Assembly: GCA_947494825.1 (NCBI GenBank)
Contig: CANLWN010000002.1
Span: 310,001 to 374,000, forward strand
From: an uncultured Flavobacteriaceae bacterium
Lineage (GTDB): Bacteria > Bacteroidota > Bacteroidia > Flavobacteriales > Flavobacteriaceae
Reading direction: 5' to 3'
Length of the DNA: 64,000 bases
How positions within the stretch are numbered: position 1 is the stretch's first letter; each line of letters opens with the position of its first letter. This document shows positions 52,945-60,811 of this stretch, one piece after another. The position numbers and the translations under genes were made by a program. A model generated the notes under the pieces. It was given only the letters and a program-made list of their open reading frames with translations, made no database searches and was not told the DNA's origin.

Positions 52945-54489
52945 ATGAGACGCTTAAGAATTGTTTTCGGATTGTTCTTACTGTTAAGCTTCCCAACCAG
53001 CGCGCTGTCGTACCCAAGCGTCGCTGAGAGTCGTTTGCCGCACTTTTATGATATTACCCAAGACCTGCTGACCAGGGCCGATGAATTGTACCAAAAACAA
53101 AATTATTCCGAAGCACTTAAGATATACCTTCAGTTGTTGGAGGAAGGGAAGATTGAAAAATCCCAGCTGTACAAAAAAATTGCCTTGGGGTATGCCGGAC
53201 TCGAAAACACCGAGAAATCAGTAGTTTTTTTGGAAAAGTATCTTTTTGAGGAGTTCAACACTGCACTTTTCCTAAACGAGGGTTTTGATTCCATAAAACA
53301 TACGGACGAATTCGCCACTTTGGAGGAAAAATATACGACCAATATCAATGTCTGGTCCTTTATCCTATTATATATAGCCCTAATTGGCTTTTACATTACC
53401 ATAGTCCTTAATCTAAACAAGAACATCGACAAATTGGCCCGGGTGTTGATCAGCGGGTTTATTTTGGTCCATTCCATTTTTATTCTCCATTGGTTCTTTT
53501 TTGCGACGAATTATCAGTTTCAGTTTCCGCATACCCATCTTATGTCTTCACCGTTTGCCCTATTGTTCGGGCCCTTGTTGTATTTCTATTATAAACGAAT
53601 AACACGGCAGTACCAATTTAAGCCCAAGGACTTGCTCCACCTTGTCCCCACCGTACTGCTTTTGACCTATCTCCTTCCGGTATATGCCTTGTCCGCGCCT
53701 GATAAACTAGACGTCATATTGGGCAATGTAGCTGTTGAAGAGGCCTATGGGAATTACAACTTGCTCATCATCTCGTCCACAAAACTAATATCACTGATCG
53801 GGTATGGTTATTTTATCCGAAAGCTATATCTGGAAAGCAGCAAGACCAAGGAGTTGAGCAAGAACAACAAACTCTGGCAAAAAAATATCTATAGGATACA
53901 TTTTATGTACATCTTTACCTACGCCTTTTATTTCTTTTTTGTAAACTACAACATCAACTCGGGCATCCTGCTCAATCTACAAATTATCAGTATGACTCTA
54001 ATGGTATTGTATGTGGGCTATTCGGCAAACGTGCAGCCCAATGTATTCAATGGCCTGTATGCCCTTAACGACCAGCTTTTCTTTAAGTACAAAAATTCGG
54101 GTCTAACAGAAAGCCTGTCCGAGGAACTCAAGTCGAACTTAGTGAAGTTGTTCGATGAGCACAAGGTTTACAAGGAGAACGACATAAGTCTGGAAATCCT
54201 GGCCGAAAGGTTAAATACCACCAGACACAATACCTCCCAAGTGATCAACGAGCATTTTAAAATGAACTTTCATGAATTGATCAATAGTTACCGGATCCAT
54301 GAAGCCAAACAAATTCTGGATACTGACTATCTCAAAAATCTGAATATCATTGATATCGCTTATGAAGTGGGCTATAACAACAAAGTTACCTTCAACAAGG
54401 CCTTTAAAAAAGATACCGACCTTACACCCACCGAGTATCAAAAAAAAACGCTACGAAATAGCCTAAAGACCAGCGTAAGCTCAACGTAA
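52945..54489 (+). CDS. Membrane-bound AraC-family regulator with periplasmic TPR-like domain
   Basis: A 514-residue protein. A signal peptide (about 1-24) is followed by a helical, TPR-like domain (about 35-106; ADELYQKQNYSEALKIYLQLLEEG). Then come about seven membrane helices (136-360), so the domain before them faces the periplasm. The last 100 residues are an AraC-type double helix-turn-helix (415-502; EILAERLNTTRHNTSQVINEHF and NIIDIAYEVGYNNKVTFNKAFKK). So a signal outside the cell could be passed to a DNA-binding domain inside. I chose the ATG at 52945 because the signal peptide starts there; in-frame ATGs at 52768 and 52879 would add residues and overlap the operator. Its stop codon lies inside operator copy 1. 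Confidence 0.88.
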   Translation: MRRLRIVFGLFLLLSFPTSALSYPSVAESRLPHFYDITQDLLTRADELYQKQNYSEALKIYLQLLEEGKIEKSQLYKKIALGYAGLENTEKSVVFLEKYLFEEFNTALFLNEGFDSIKHTDEFATLEEKYTTNINVWSFILLYIALIGFYITIVLNLNKNIDKLARVLISGFILVHSIFILHWFFFATNYQFQFPHTHLMSSPFALLFGPLLYFYYKRITRQYQFKPKDLLHLVPTVLLLTYLLPVYALSAPDKLDVILGNVAVEEAYGNYNLLIISSTKLISLIGYGYFIRKLYLESSKTKELSKNNKLWQKNIYRIHFMYIFTYAFYFFFVNYNINSGILLNLQIISMTLMVLYVGYSANVQPNVFNGLYALNDQLFFKYKNSGLTESLSEELKSNLVKLFDEHKVYKENDISLEILAERLNTTRHNTSQVINEHFKMNFHELINSYRIHEAKQILDTDYLKNLNIIDIAYEVGYNNKVTFNKAFKKDTDLTPTEYQKKTLRNSLKTSVSST

Positions 54490-54555
54490 ACTTTTATCGG
54501 AAAAAGTAAAGGTTTATAAGTTCTTCCCAAATATTATCCAGAGCGTATTACTTTG
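54485..54555 (+). promoter_or_regulatory. Operator copy 1 and promoter of ncRNA 1
   Basis: Direct repeats GTAAACTTTTATCGG (from 54486) and GTAAAGGTTTATAAG (from 54506), spaced 20 bases. TTACTTTG at 54548-54555 starts exactly 62 bases after the first repeat. The stop codon TAA (54487-54489) of the regulator gene is part of the first repeat. Confidence 0.75.
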
Positions 54556-54561
54556 GTTTTA

Positions 54562-54681
54562 TAACTAACTAAATGTAAAGCAGCCCTGAAAAACTTACTC
54601 CTAAAAAATACTTCATTCTCATTTTTAGAGTAATTAATTGAATTAGTCATCAATATAATTCAGGGCTGCAATTTACATTCA
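54562..54681 (+). ncRNA. Candidate small RNA 1 (susCD-linked)
   Basis: A roughly 120-base element right after operator copy 1. AATGTAAA-GCAGCCCTGAA (54572-54590) pairs with TTCAGGGCTGC-AA-TTTACATT (54659-54679): 19 pairs with a two-base AA bulge. Inside, CTAAAAA (54601-54607) pairs with TTTTTAG (54622-54628), and TAATT/AATTA forms a small third hairpin. There is no ATG reading frame apart from an immediate ATG-TAA. No T-run follows, so the end is probably not a standard terminator. A sister copy lies at 60675. Confidence 0.6.
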
Positions 54682-55017
54682 GAAATACCCGCCAATACAG
54701 GCAATTTTCCCTTTACCATTAGTATTATCCAAAAAACCGATATTGTTTGCGGTAGACCTTGGCTCTTCGTTTTTTATTAGGTGCCCGACCCCCGTGCCCG
54801 GCCTATAAATAGGATGTCCGCAAATATCTTATGCCGTAGGATTTACTTCAGCGCCTTGCCGTTTTGAAAATATCTGGAACCAAATTGGGATTATGGCTTT
54901 GGAGGATATCCTTTTTTAGATGAATGAATAAGGCGGAAGAAGCGAATACCCAAATTGACCTAACTGCACTCATCATTGAATTATTCTCAGTAAATGGACG
55001 GTAGGCGTAAAAAAAGC
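54682..55017. other. Intergenic region between ncRNA 1 and the susC promoter
   Basis: About 335 bases without a convincing gene. A 101-codon minus-strand frame crosses it and runs through the operator, with no recognisable family; a short GC-rich patch lies near 54780-54800. I see no terminator. Confidence 0.5.
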
Positions 55018-55087
55018 GTAAACTTTCATCGGAAAAGTAAACGTTTATAAGACTTTCCTTAAAACAGGCAAAGAGCATGTTACTTTG
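55017..55087 (+). promoter_or_regulatory. Operator copy 2 and promoter of susC
   Basis: GTAAACTTTCATCGG (from 55018) and GTAAACGTTTATAAG (from 55037), spaced 19 bases. TTACTTTG at 55080-55087 starts 62 bases after the first repeat, as in the other copies. Transcription would begin near 55094. Confidence 0.75.
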
Positions 55088-55093
55088 GGCCGT

Positions 55094-55266
55094 ATGACTA
55101 ATTAAATGTAAAGTAGCTCTGAGACACTTACTTCCAAAATTTAGAAACAGCACTCTTAATTCTCACTTTTTTGGGAACGGTAGGTTTCCCTGGCTTTAAG
55201 TCCTATGGGCCTACGCTTACAGTTTAATTCAAGACGTACGAGACTAACTTAATTAAAACTTAAAGT
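55094..55266 (+). promoter_or_regulatory. Structured leader of the susC mRNA
   Basis: About 170 bases. It begins AAATGTAAAGTAGCTCTGA, matching the 5' ends of both small RNAs. A hairpin TTCCAAAA (55132-55139) / TTTTGGGAA (55169-55177) stands at the place of the inner hairpin of the small RNAs but with changed bases. The closing 3' arm is missing. A second hairpin joins GTAGG...CCC (55180-55190) to GGG-CCTAC (55207-55214). Confidence 0.55.
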
Positions 55267-58200
55267 ATGAAAAAAAAATGTATTTGGCTGTGTATGCTAT
55301 TCCTATTTGGGATGTCTATGGCATATGCACAAGAAAAAACAGTTTCCGGTACCGTTACGGATGAAGGAGGCTTACCCTTACCTGGGGTGAACATTGTGGT
55401 AAAAGGAACTTCCACGGGAACACAAACTGATTTTGATGGCAACTATGCTATCCAGGCAAGCTCAGGGGATGTTCTTGTTTATTCCTATTTAGGACAAACA
55501 ACCGTTGAGCGCACTGTAGGCGCTTCGGATGTCATCAATGTAACGATGCAGGAAGATGCGGAGGCCTTGGAAGAGGTGGTCGTTATTGGTTACGGTAACC
55601 AAGAGGAGAAAAAGATTATCCAGAACATCGGTATCGTAAAAGAGGAGGCCATTGAGAACCTCCAGGTGGTCTCGGCCGATCAGCTCCTACAGGGGCAGAG
55701 CGCCGGTACCCAGATCGTGAACGCCTCGGGTGTTCTCGGTTCTGCCGCCGTTATACGTGTACGGGGCGTAAACTCGATCAACGCGGGTAGCCAGCCCCTT
55801 ATCGTGATCGATGGGGTGCCCATCACCGATACCGCGGGCAACACGCTCAACCGTGGGGGGAACACCGGGATCAACCCGCTCTCCTACGTGAACCCGAACG
55901 ACATCCAGTCGCTCACCGTACTTAAGGATGCCGGTGCGACCTCGATCTACGGGTCCAGGGGCGCCAACGGGGTAATCCTGATCACCACCAAGAAGGGCCG
56001 CAGGAACTCCGCCGCCCAGGTGACCTTTGACGTGAGCACACAGTACTCGCAGTCTACCGACGTTCCGGACATCCTGACCGCGGACGAGTTCCGACAGTTC
56101 AAGTCGGAAGTGGCCACCATACAGAACGGCGGCACCACGGTAACACCAGAATCCCTTGGCCTTGGCGCCATCGGTTCCGGGGGGACGGACTGGCTCGGCG
56201 GGGTACAGCGCACGGGCGTATCACAAAACTACAACCTTGGCGTAAGGGGCGGTGGCGAGAAGACCAGCTTCTTCTTTGGTATGGACTACCAGGACACCCA
56301 AGGCTTTATCATCGGCAACGACCAGCAACGGGCCGGGGCGCGGATCAACATCGATTCGGACGTCCAGGAATGGCTGAAGGTCGGGATGAACCTGGGGGTC
56401 ACCAACAACCGCCTCAACAGGGTAAGTGTGGAGAACAGTATCAACGCACCCTTCACAACAGCCTTCCTTCAGAGCCCGGTGGTAGCGGCCTTTGACGACG
56501 AGGGCAACTTCGCGCAGTCGGGCTCCTTTATCCCGAACATCTTTGCGAGGGTGGCCCTGAACACGGACGAGCTGAAGACCTTTCGTGTAATCGGGAACGC
56601 CTATACCGAGATCACCCCTATCGAGGGGCTTACCTGGCGTTCCGAGTTCGGTATCGACAGGCTCGACCTTGAAGAAACACTTAGAAATGCGGACTTCAAC
56701 ACGCCCGGTGGATCGGCACAGGTAGTGAGCGTAAGGGAGGAAAGATATCTTACCAACCAGACGATAAACTACTCCGACACCTATGGTGAGGACCACAACC
56801 TATCGGTTCTTCTCGGACTGAACTATGAGGAGACCCTCAGGTCCAGATTGAACGTTTCCGCGACCGGATTTTTGGACGATGTCCTTAGGAACCTCGGCGC
56901 AGGGGCTACGGCCACCGTATTGAACGGGGACCGTTTCCCGACCCGCCTTTTCGGGCTCTTTTCCAGGGTATCCTATGACTACAAGGGCAAGTACCTTGTG
57001 GAGGGATCCATAAGACGTGACGGGTCCTCCCGTTTCCAGCCAGATGTGCGTTTCGGGTACTTCTGGTCCGCGGCCGCGGGCTGGGTAATCTCCGAGGAAC
57101 CCTTTGTCCAGGACATCGACTTTATTGACTATCTCTCCGTCCGGGCCAGTATCGGTACGGTGGGTAACGACCGCTTGGGGACCTTCCCATCGCTCGGGCT
57201 CTTCAGTATCGGAGGTTTCGGGGACTACAACGGGGAATCCGGGGCCGTACCCAACCAACCTGAAAATGCGGACATCAAATGGGAGGAAAGTGAGACGCTG
57301 GACATCGGTATCAAATCGACCTTTTTGAACGGGCGCATCAATTTCAACGCCTCGTACTTCAAGAAGACCACCAGCGACCTTTTGCTGAACCAGATATTGC
57401 CACCACAGACCGGTTTTACCTCGATCAGCAGGAACATCGGCGAGATGGAGAACAAAGGTTGGGAGTTTGAACTGAGCACGGTGAACGTACGCTCCGAGAA
57501 CTTCGAGTGGCGTACCAACTTCAACCTGACCACGATAGAGAATAAGGTGCTCCGTCTCAACGAGGACGCCGCGACGGACCCACAGGGCAGGAGGATCATC
57601 GACGGGGCCATACAAAGGGCCATCGAAGGGGAATCCCTGAACAACTTCTACCTGATCCGTTACGTGGGCATCAACTCCCAGACCGGGGACGCCGAATGGT
57701 TGGATGCCAATGGAAACATTACCACTAATCCAGGCTCGGGAGACCGTGTGGTCACGGGAAGCCCGCTTCCCGATTTCTCAGGGGGTATGACCAATACCTT
57801 CAAGTACAAGGACTTTGACCTGTCCGTACTGATGAACTACTCCTATGGTAATGAAATAGTAATTGACGGCCTTCGTTTTGCCGACGGTAACGACGCCATC
57901 GGGGGCATAGTGAACATCAGGAGGCAGAACCTGAACATCTGGAGGCAGCCCGGCGACAACGCCTTTTTGCCAAGCCCAAACAGTTCTACCTTTAACTTGT
58001 TCAACCAGCGTTCTACCCAGCAGCAGTTGGACGGCTCCTATCTGAGGATCAAGAACATCACCCTGGGGTACAACCTTCCCGAGAAGGCCCTGGAAAGACT
58101 TGGCGGTTTCATTACCGGGCTTAGGCTCTATGCCACGGCAACCAACCTCTTCACCATTAAAGGGGACGAACTGGACGGGATAGACCCCGAGGTGACCGAT

Positions 58201-58287
58201 GATATCGATCCCTTGTTCCAAGGAGAAACATTCTTTACCGCACCACAGGCCAAGTCCTATTCGTTCGGGGCACGTTTAACATTTTAA
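55267..58287 (+). CDS. SusC/RagA-family TonB-linked outer-membrane transporter
   Basis: A 1006-residue outer-membrane channel working with the SusD lipoprotein. After a signal peptide (about 1-22) comes the carboxypeptidase-D-like domain (VSGTVTDEGGLPLPGVNI, about 26-100), the TonB box region EEVVVIGYG, the plug (about 118-230; AVIRVRGVNSINAGSQPLIVIDGVPI, LKDAGATSIYGSRGANGVILITTKKG), and the barrel ending AKSYSFGARLTF. The first 350 bases have ordinary GC; from about 55640 the gene is GC-rich (39 of 60 bases in the line at 55681). It is transcribed from operator copy 2 and followed by susD after 14 bases. No glycan enzyme is nearby, so the ligand is unknown. Confidence 0.93.
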   Translation: MKKKCIWLCMLFLFGMSMAYAQEKTVSGTVTDEGGLPLPGVNIVVKGTSTGTQTDFDGNYAIQASSGDVLVYSYLGQTTVERTVGASDVINVTMQEDAEALEEVVVIGYGNQEEKKIIQNIGIVKEEAIENLQVVSADQLLQGQSAGTQIVNASGVLGSAAVIRVRGVNSINAGSQPLIVIDGVPITDTAGNTLNRGGNTGINPLSYVNPNDIQSLTVLKDAGATSIYGSRGANGVILITTKKGRRNSAAQVTFDVSTQYSQSTDVPDILTADEFRQFKSEVATIQNGGTTVTPESLGLGAIGSGGTDWLGGVQRTGVSQNYNLGVRGGGEKTSFFFGMDYQDTQGFIIGNDQQRAGARINIDSDVQEWLKVGMNLGVTNNRLNRVSVENSINAPFTTAFLQSPVVAAFDDEGNFAQSGSFIPNIFARVALNTDELKTFRVIGNAYTEITPIEGLTWRSEFGIDRLDLEETLRNADFNTPGGSAQVVSVREERYLTNQTINYSDTYGEDHNLSVLLGLNYEETLRSRLNVSATGFLDDVLRNLGAGATATVLNGDRFPTRLFGLFSRVSYDYKGKYLVEGSIRRDGSSRFQPDVRFGYFWSAAAGWVISEEPFVQDIDFIDYLSVRASIGTVGNDRLGTFPSLGLFSIGGFGDYNGESGAVPNQPENADIKWEESETLDIGIKSTFLNGRINFNASYFKKTTSDLLLNQILPPQTGFTSISRNIGEMENKGWEFELSTVNVRSENFEWRTNFNLTTIENKVLRLNEDAATDPQGRRIIDGAIQRAIEGESLNNFYLIRYVGINSQTGDAEWLDANGNITTNPGSGDRVVTGSPLPDFSGGMTNTFKYKDFDLSVLMNYSYGNEIVIDGLRFADGNDAIGGIVNIRRQNLNIWRQPGDNAFLPSPNSSTFNLFNQRSTQQQLDGSYLRIKNITLGYNLPEKALERLGGFITGLRLYATATNLFTIKGDELDGIDPEVTDDIDPLFQGETFFTAPQAKSYSFGARLTF

Positions 58288-58301
58288 TAAAAAATAGAGC
58301 A

Positions 58302-59732
58302 ATGAAAAAAACAAATAAAGCAATAGCAGCACTCTTTGGACTTCTCATGATCGTTTCGTGCGAGGACCGATTGGACGTGGTTGCGGAGAACAATGTGGCC
58401 TCCAGTACAATCTTCAGCACCTTTGCCACGATCAACGGTGCCGTCGTCGGGGTCTACAGTAAGAACCAGAGCGGTGACCTGAACGGGAATCCGCAGCTGA
58501 TGTCGGACTTCATGTCGGACAACGTGAATTTCGTGGGAAGTTTCCCTTCCCTCCAGGAAGTGGACCAGTTCGAGACCTTGGCCACCAATACGACGATAGA
58601 CAACATCTGGTTGGATGCCTATGAACTGATCGGGGCCGCCAACAATGTAATCGTGAACCTTCCGCCTGTAGATCCGGCGGAGATCAACGGGCTGGATGAG
58701 GCCACAAAAGCCGTATTCGTAGCCGAGGCCAAGTTCCTACGTGCGTACACTTATTTCCAATTGGTGAACCTCTTTGCGCAGCCCTACCAGTTCAGCGGGG
58801 GCACCAACCTTGGGGTACCGATCGTTTCGCAGCCCTTCGAAGGGGGCGAGATATCCGAGTTCCAATTGGAGCGTTCCACGGTGAACGAGGTGCACGCTTT
58901 TATAGAGCAGGACCTTTTGGACGCCATTGCGGACCTTCCGGTGGACAACGGCGAGCGGGCCGAGCAGGCTTCTGCCCAGGGCCTTTTGTCCAGGTTGTAC
59001 CTCTACAGGGAGAACTGGGCCGGGGCGGCCGATCTGGCCAACCAGGTGATCGCGGCGGGCAACCACCCCTTGGCGGCCAACTACGATTTCTATAACAACG
59101 CGGAAACCTCCTCGGAGCACCTGTTCGTGGTGATCAATACCCCGACCGACGGTCCCCAGGACGAATCGGTACCGGGTTCCGACGAGGTGTACGTGAACTT
59201 TTACAACGCCTCCCCCGGAGGACGGGGCGATGCGCCCTTTAGCCAGGACCTGATCGATGCCTTTAATGCGGAGCCCGGGGACAGAAGGTTCGACGAACTG
59301 TCCGTAGCGGCCACCGATGCAGGGGGCAACAATACCTTCTTCACCACCAAGTACAACGATGTGGTGGACAATGCCTCCGATGGTATGGGGGTAAGGGTCA
59401 CGGAGATGTACCTGAACAGGGCCGAGGCCAATTTTAGGGCAGGCACCTCTGTGGGGGCCACGCCCCTGGCCGACATCAACACGCTGCGTAGCAGGGCCGG
59501 CCTTGCCGACCTTACCGCGGGCAATCTGGACCTTGACGCCATCAGTCTGGAAAGAAGGAAGGAACTCTGTTTCGAGGGCCACCGTAGGATGGACCTCTTA
59601 AGGAATGGCCTGAACCTTCGCCCAGGTGGCGGTCCCGAGTCGGCACCCGGTGCGGACAAGGTGATCTTCCCCATCGTGGACGATGAGACCACCAACAATC
59701 CGAACATCACGCAGAATCCCGGAACCTTCTAG
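58302..59732 (+). CDS. RagB/SusD-family substrate-binding lipoprotein
   Basis: A 476-residue lipoprotein on the cell surface forming the lid of the SusC channel. The lipobox is MIVSC (Cys about residue 20), followed by EDRLDV. TPR helices lie at AKFLRAYTYFQLVNLF and EMYLNRAEANFRAGT; the C-terminal SusD marks are ERRKELCFEGHRRMDLLRNG and FPIVDDETTNNPNI. It is GC-rich like susC. A hairpin 25 bases after the stop may limit read-through into the next gene. Confidence 0.93.
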   Translation: MKKTNKAIAALFGLLMIVSCEDRLDVVAENNVASSTIFSTFATINGAVVGVYSKNQSGDLNGNPQLMSDFMSDNVNFVGSFPSLQEVDQFETLATNTTIDNIWLDAYELIGAANNVIVNLPPVDPAEINGLDEATKAVFVAEAKFLRAYTYFQLVNLFAQPYQFSGGTNLGVPIVSQPFEGGEISEFQLERSTVNEVHAFIEQDLLDAIADLPVDNGERAEQASAQGLLSRLYLYRENWAGAADLANQVIAAGNHPLAANYDFYNNAETSSEHLFVVINTPTDGPQDESVPGSDEVYVNFYNASPGGRGDAPFSQDLIDAFNAEPGDRRFDELSVAATDAGGNNTFFTTKYNDVVDNASDGMGVRVTEMYLNRAEANFRAGTSVGATPLADINTLRSRAGLADLTAGNLDLDAISLERRKELCFEGHRRMDLLRNGLNLRPGGGPESAPGADKVIFPIVDDETTNNPNITQNPGTF

Positions 59733-59755
59733 GAGCTAGCGGAACTGATATAGGA

Positions 59756-59790
59756 ATGGGACCACCAAGGCACGGTTTTTGGTGGTCCCT
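59756..59790 (+). terminator. Hairpin after susD
   Basis: GGGACCACCAA pairs perfectly with TTGGTGGTCCC around a ten-base loop; a weak AT-rich tail follows instead of a T-run. It may attenuate transcription into the following gene or protect the susCD mRNA. Confidence 0.7.
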
Positions 59791-59817
59791 ATATTTTAAC
59801 CCTAAACCGATCTAGAT

Positions 59818-60507
59818 ATGAAAAGAACGATCCTCCTTGCCCTGTGCCTTGCAGGCCTTTCGGCCCAGGGGCAGATACAGCGGCCCAACAACGAGACCTT
59901 CAACGAGCTCGCCTTCTTCGTGGGCACCAACAACCCGATCTACGACGAGGCCGAGGGCTCGCGCTACCTCCTGGAGGAGTTCGTGTCGGCCCGTATAAAC
60001 GGCATGGAAAAGGTACAGCTGCTGCGCTTCAACGTGGTGGAGAACAGCATCGAGATCAAGAGGGAGAACGGCGAGGTCATGGGACTGGACCGCTCCACCC
60101 CCTACCGCATAGCCCTGCTGGACGGTTCCGGCCGCTGGTTCGAGACCAGGCCCTATAGGGACGAGCGCGGAAAACTGCAGACCACCTTCTTCGAAAGGCT
60201 GCACCGCGGCGAGGGCTACACGCTCTATTTCAAGGAGAACATCAAGTTCGTGCCCAAGAAGCCCGCCAAGAGCAGCTACGAACAGGACGTGCCCGCCAAG
60301 TTCAAGCGCGAGGGCGCCCGTTTCTACCTCCAGGGGCTGGGCCCCGAGGGCGAGGTGGTGGAACTGCCCCGCAAGCGGAAGAACCTGGTGCCCCTGTTCG
60401 GGGAACGGGCCGGGGAAATGGAAAAGCACATCAAAAAACAGAAACTGGACCCCTACAAAAGGGAGGACCTGGTAAAACTGCTCGATTTCTATTTCAAAGC
60501 GTCGTGA
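59818..60507 (+). CDS. Uncharacterised exported protein in the susCD operon
   Basis: A 229-residue protein with a signal peptide (about 1-18, ending SAQGQ). The mature part is very charged; it shows no family I recognise (ELAFFVGTNNPIYDEAEGSRYLLEEFV, RYLLEEFVSARINGMEKVQLLRF). The gene has extreme GC for the window (38 of 60 bases in the line at 60241) and C- or G-ending codons throughout, like susC and susD. It follows susD by 85 bases, with a hairpin between. It may be an accessory factor of this transporter. Confidence 0.75.
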   Translation: MKRTILLALCLAGLSAQGQIQRPNNETFNELAFFVGTNNPIYDEAEGSRYLLEEFVSARINGMEKVQLLRFNVVENSIEIKRENGEVMGLDRSTPYRIALLDGSGRWFETRPYRDERGKLQTTFFERLHRGEGYTLYFKENIKFVPKKPAKSSYEQDVPAKFKREGARFYLQGLGPEGEVVELPRKRKNLVPLFGERAGEMEKHIKKQKLDPYKREDLVKLLDFYFKAS

Positions 60508-60597
60508 TTTGCATCGCTTGAAAAGTCCATGTATAGCGGAGTAACGGCGCTTAACCTCCAAAATTCTCGACAAACGGAAGGTTTTTGGTAAACGTAA
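60508..60597. other. Spacer between the exported-protein gene and operator copy 3
   Basis: Ninety bases of ordinary AT content with nothing recognised apart from an additional GTAAAC at 60588-60593, eleven bases before operator copy 3. Confidence 0.5.
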
Positions 60598-60668
60598 CGT
60601 AAACTTTTATCGGAACGGTAAATCTTGATAAGCCTTTCCCCAACGTATGCAAAGAGTATGTTACTTTG
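60598..60668 (+). promoter_or_regulatory. Operator copy 3 and promoter of ncRNA 2
   Basis: GTAAACTTTTATCGG (from 60599) and GTAAATCTTGATAAG (from 60618), spaced 19 bases. TTACTTTG at 60661-60668 starts 62 bases after the first repeat. Confidence 0.75.
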
Positions 60669-60674
60669 AGATGA

Positions 60675-60792
60675 GTAACCTAATAAATGTAAAGCAGCTC
60701 CGGAACATGTTCTAAAAAAACTTCTGTCTCATTTTTTAGAGTAATTATTTGAATTAGCTATCAAAGTCATTCGGAGCTGCAATTTACATTCA
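60675..60792 (+). ncRNA. Candidate small RNA 2 (susCD-linked)
   Basis: Sister of the element at 54562. AATGTAAA-GCAGCTCC-G-GAA (60686-60705) pairs with TTC-GGAGCTGC-AA-TTTACATT (60770-60790), again 19 pairs with the same AA bulge. Relative to copy 1 two pairs of the stem changed on both sides (C-G to T-A and T-A to C-G), so pairing is kept. The inner hairpin TCTAAAAAA/TTTTTTAGA is longer than in copy 1. No frame of more than two codons starts from an ATG. No T-run at the end. Confidence 0.6.
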
Positions 60793-60811
60793 CTGATCCA
60801 TAATCGTTGGG

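Noticed and set aside
54572-54679. The inverted repeat read as a MITE or insertion-sequence remnant
   Set aside because: The alignment with 60598-60792 reaches about 85 bases beyond the left arm and includes a promoter; no target duplication is visible, and the arms changed in step. A mobile origin in the past cannot be excluded.
54848-55153. Minus-strand frame of 101 codons between ncRNA 1 and susC
   Set aside because: It crosses the susC operator and -7 box, has no recognised family and no promoter. It might hold a remnant of an old gene, but nothing in the sequence proves it.
56221-57615. Long minus-strand reading frames opposite susC (191 and 271 codons)
   Set aside because: They arise from the GC-rich, C/G-ending codons of susC, which avoid stops in the opposite frames. 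The translations show no family and are rich in Gly, Val and Arg without pattern.
58737-60573. Long minus-strand frames opposite susD and the following gene (281 and 253 codons)
   Set aside because: Same cause as above; they lie wholly opposite well-supported genes with signal peptides and family motifs.
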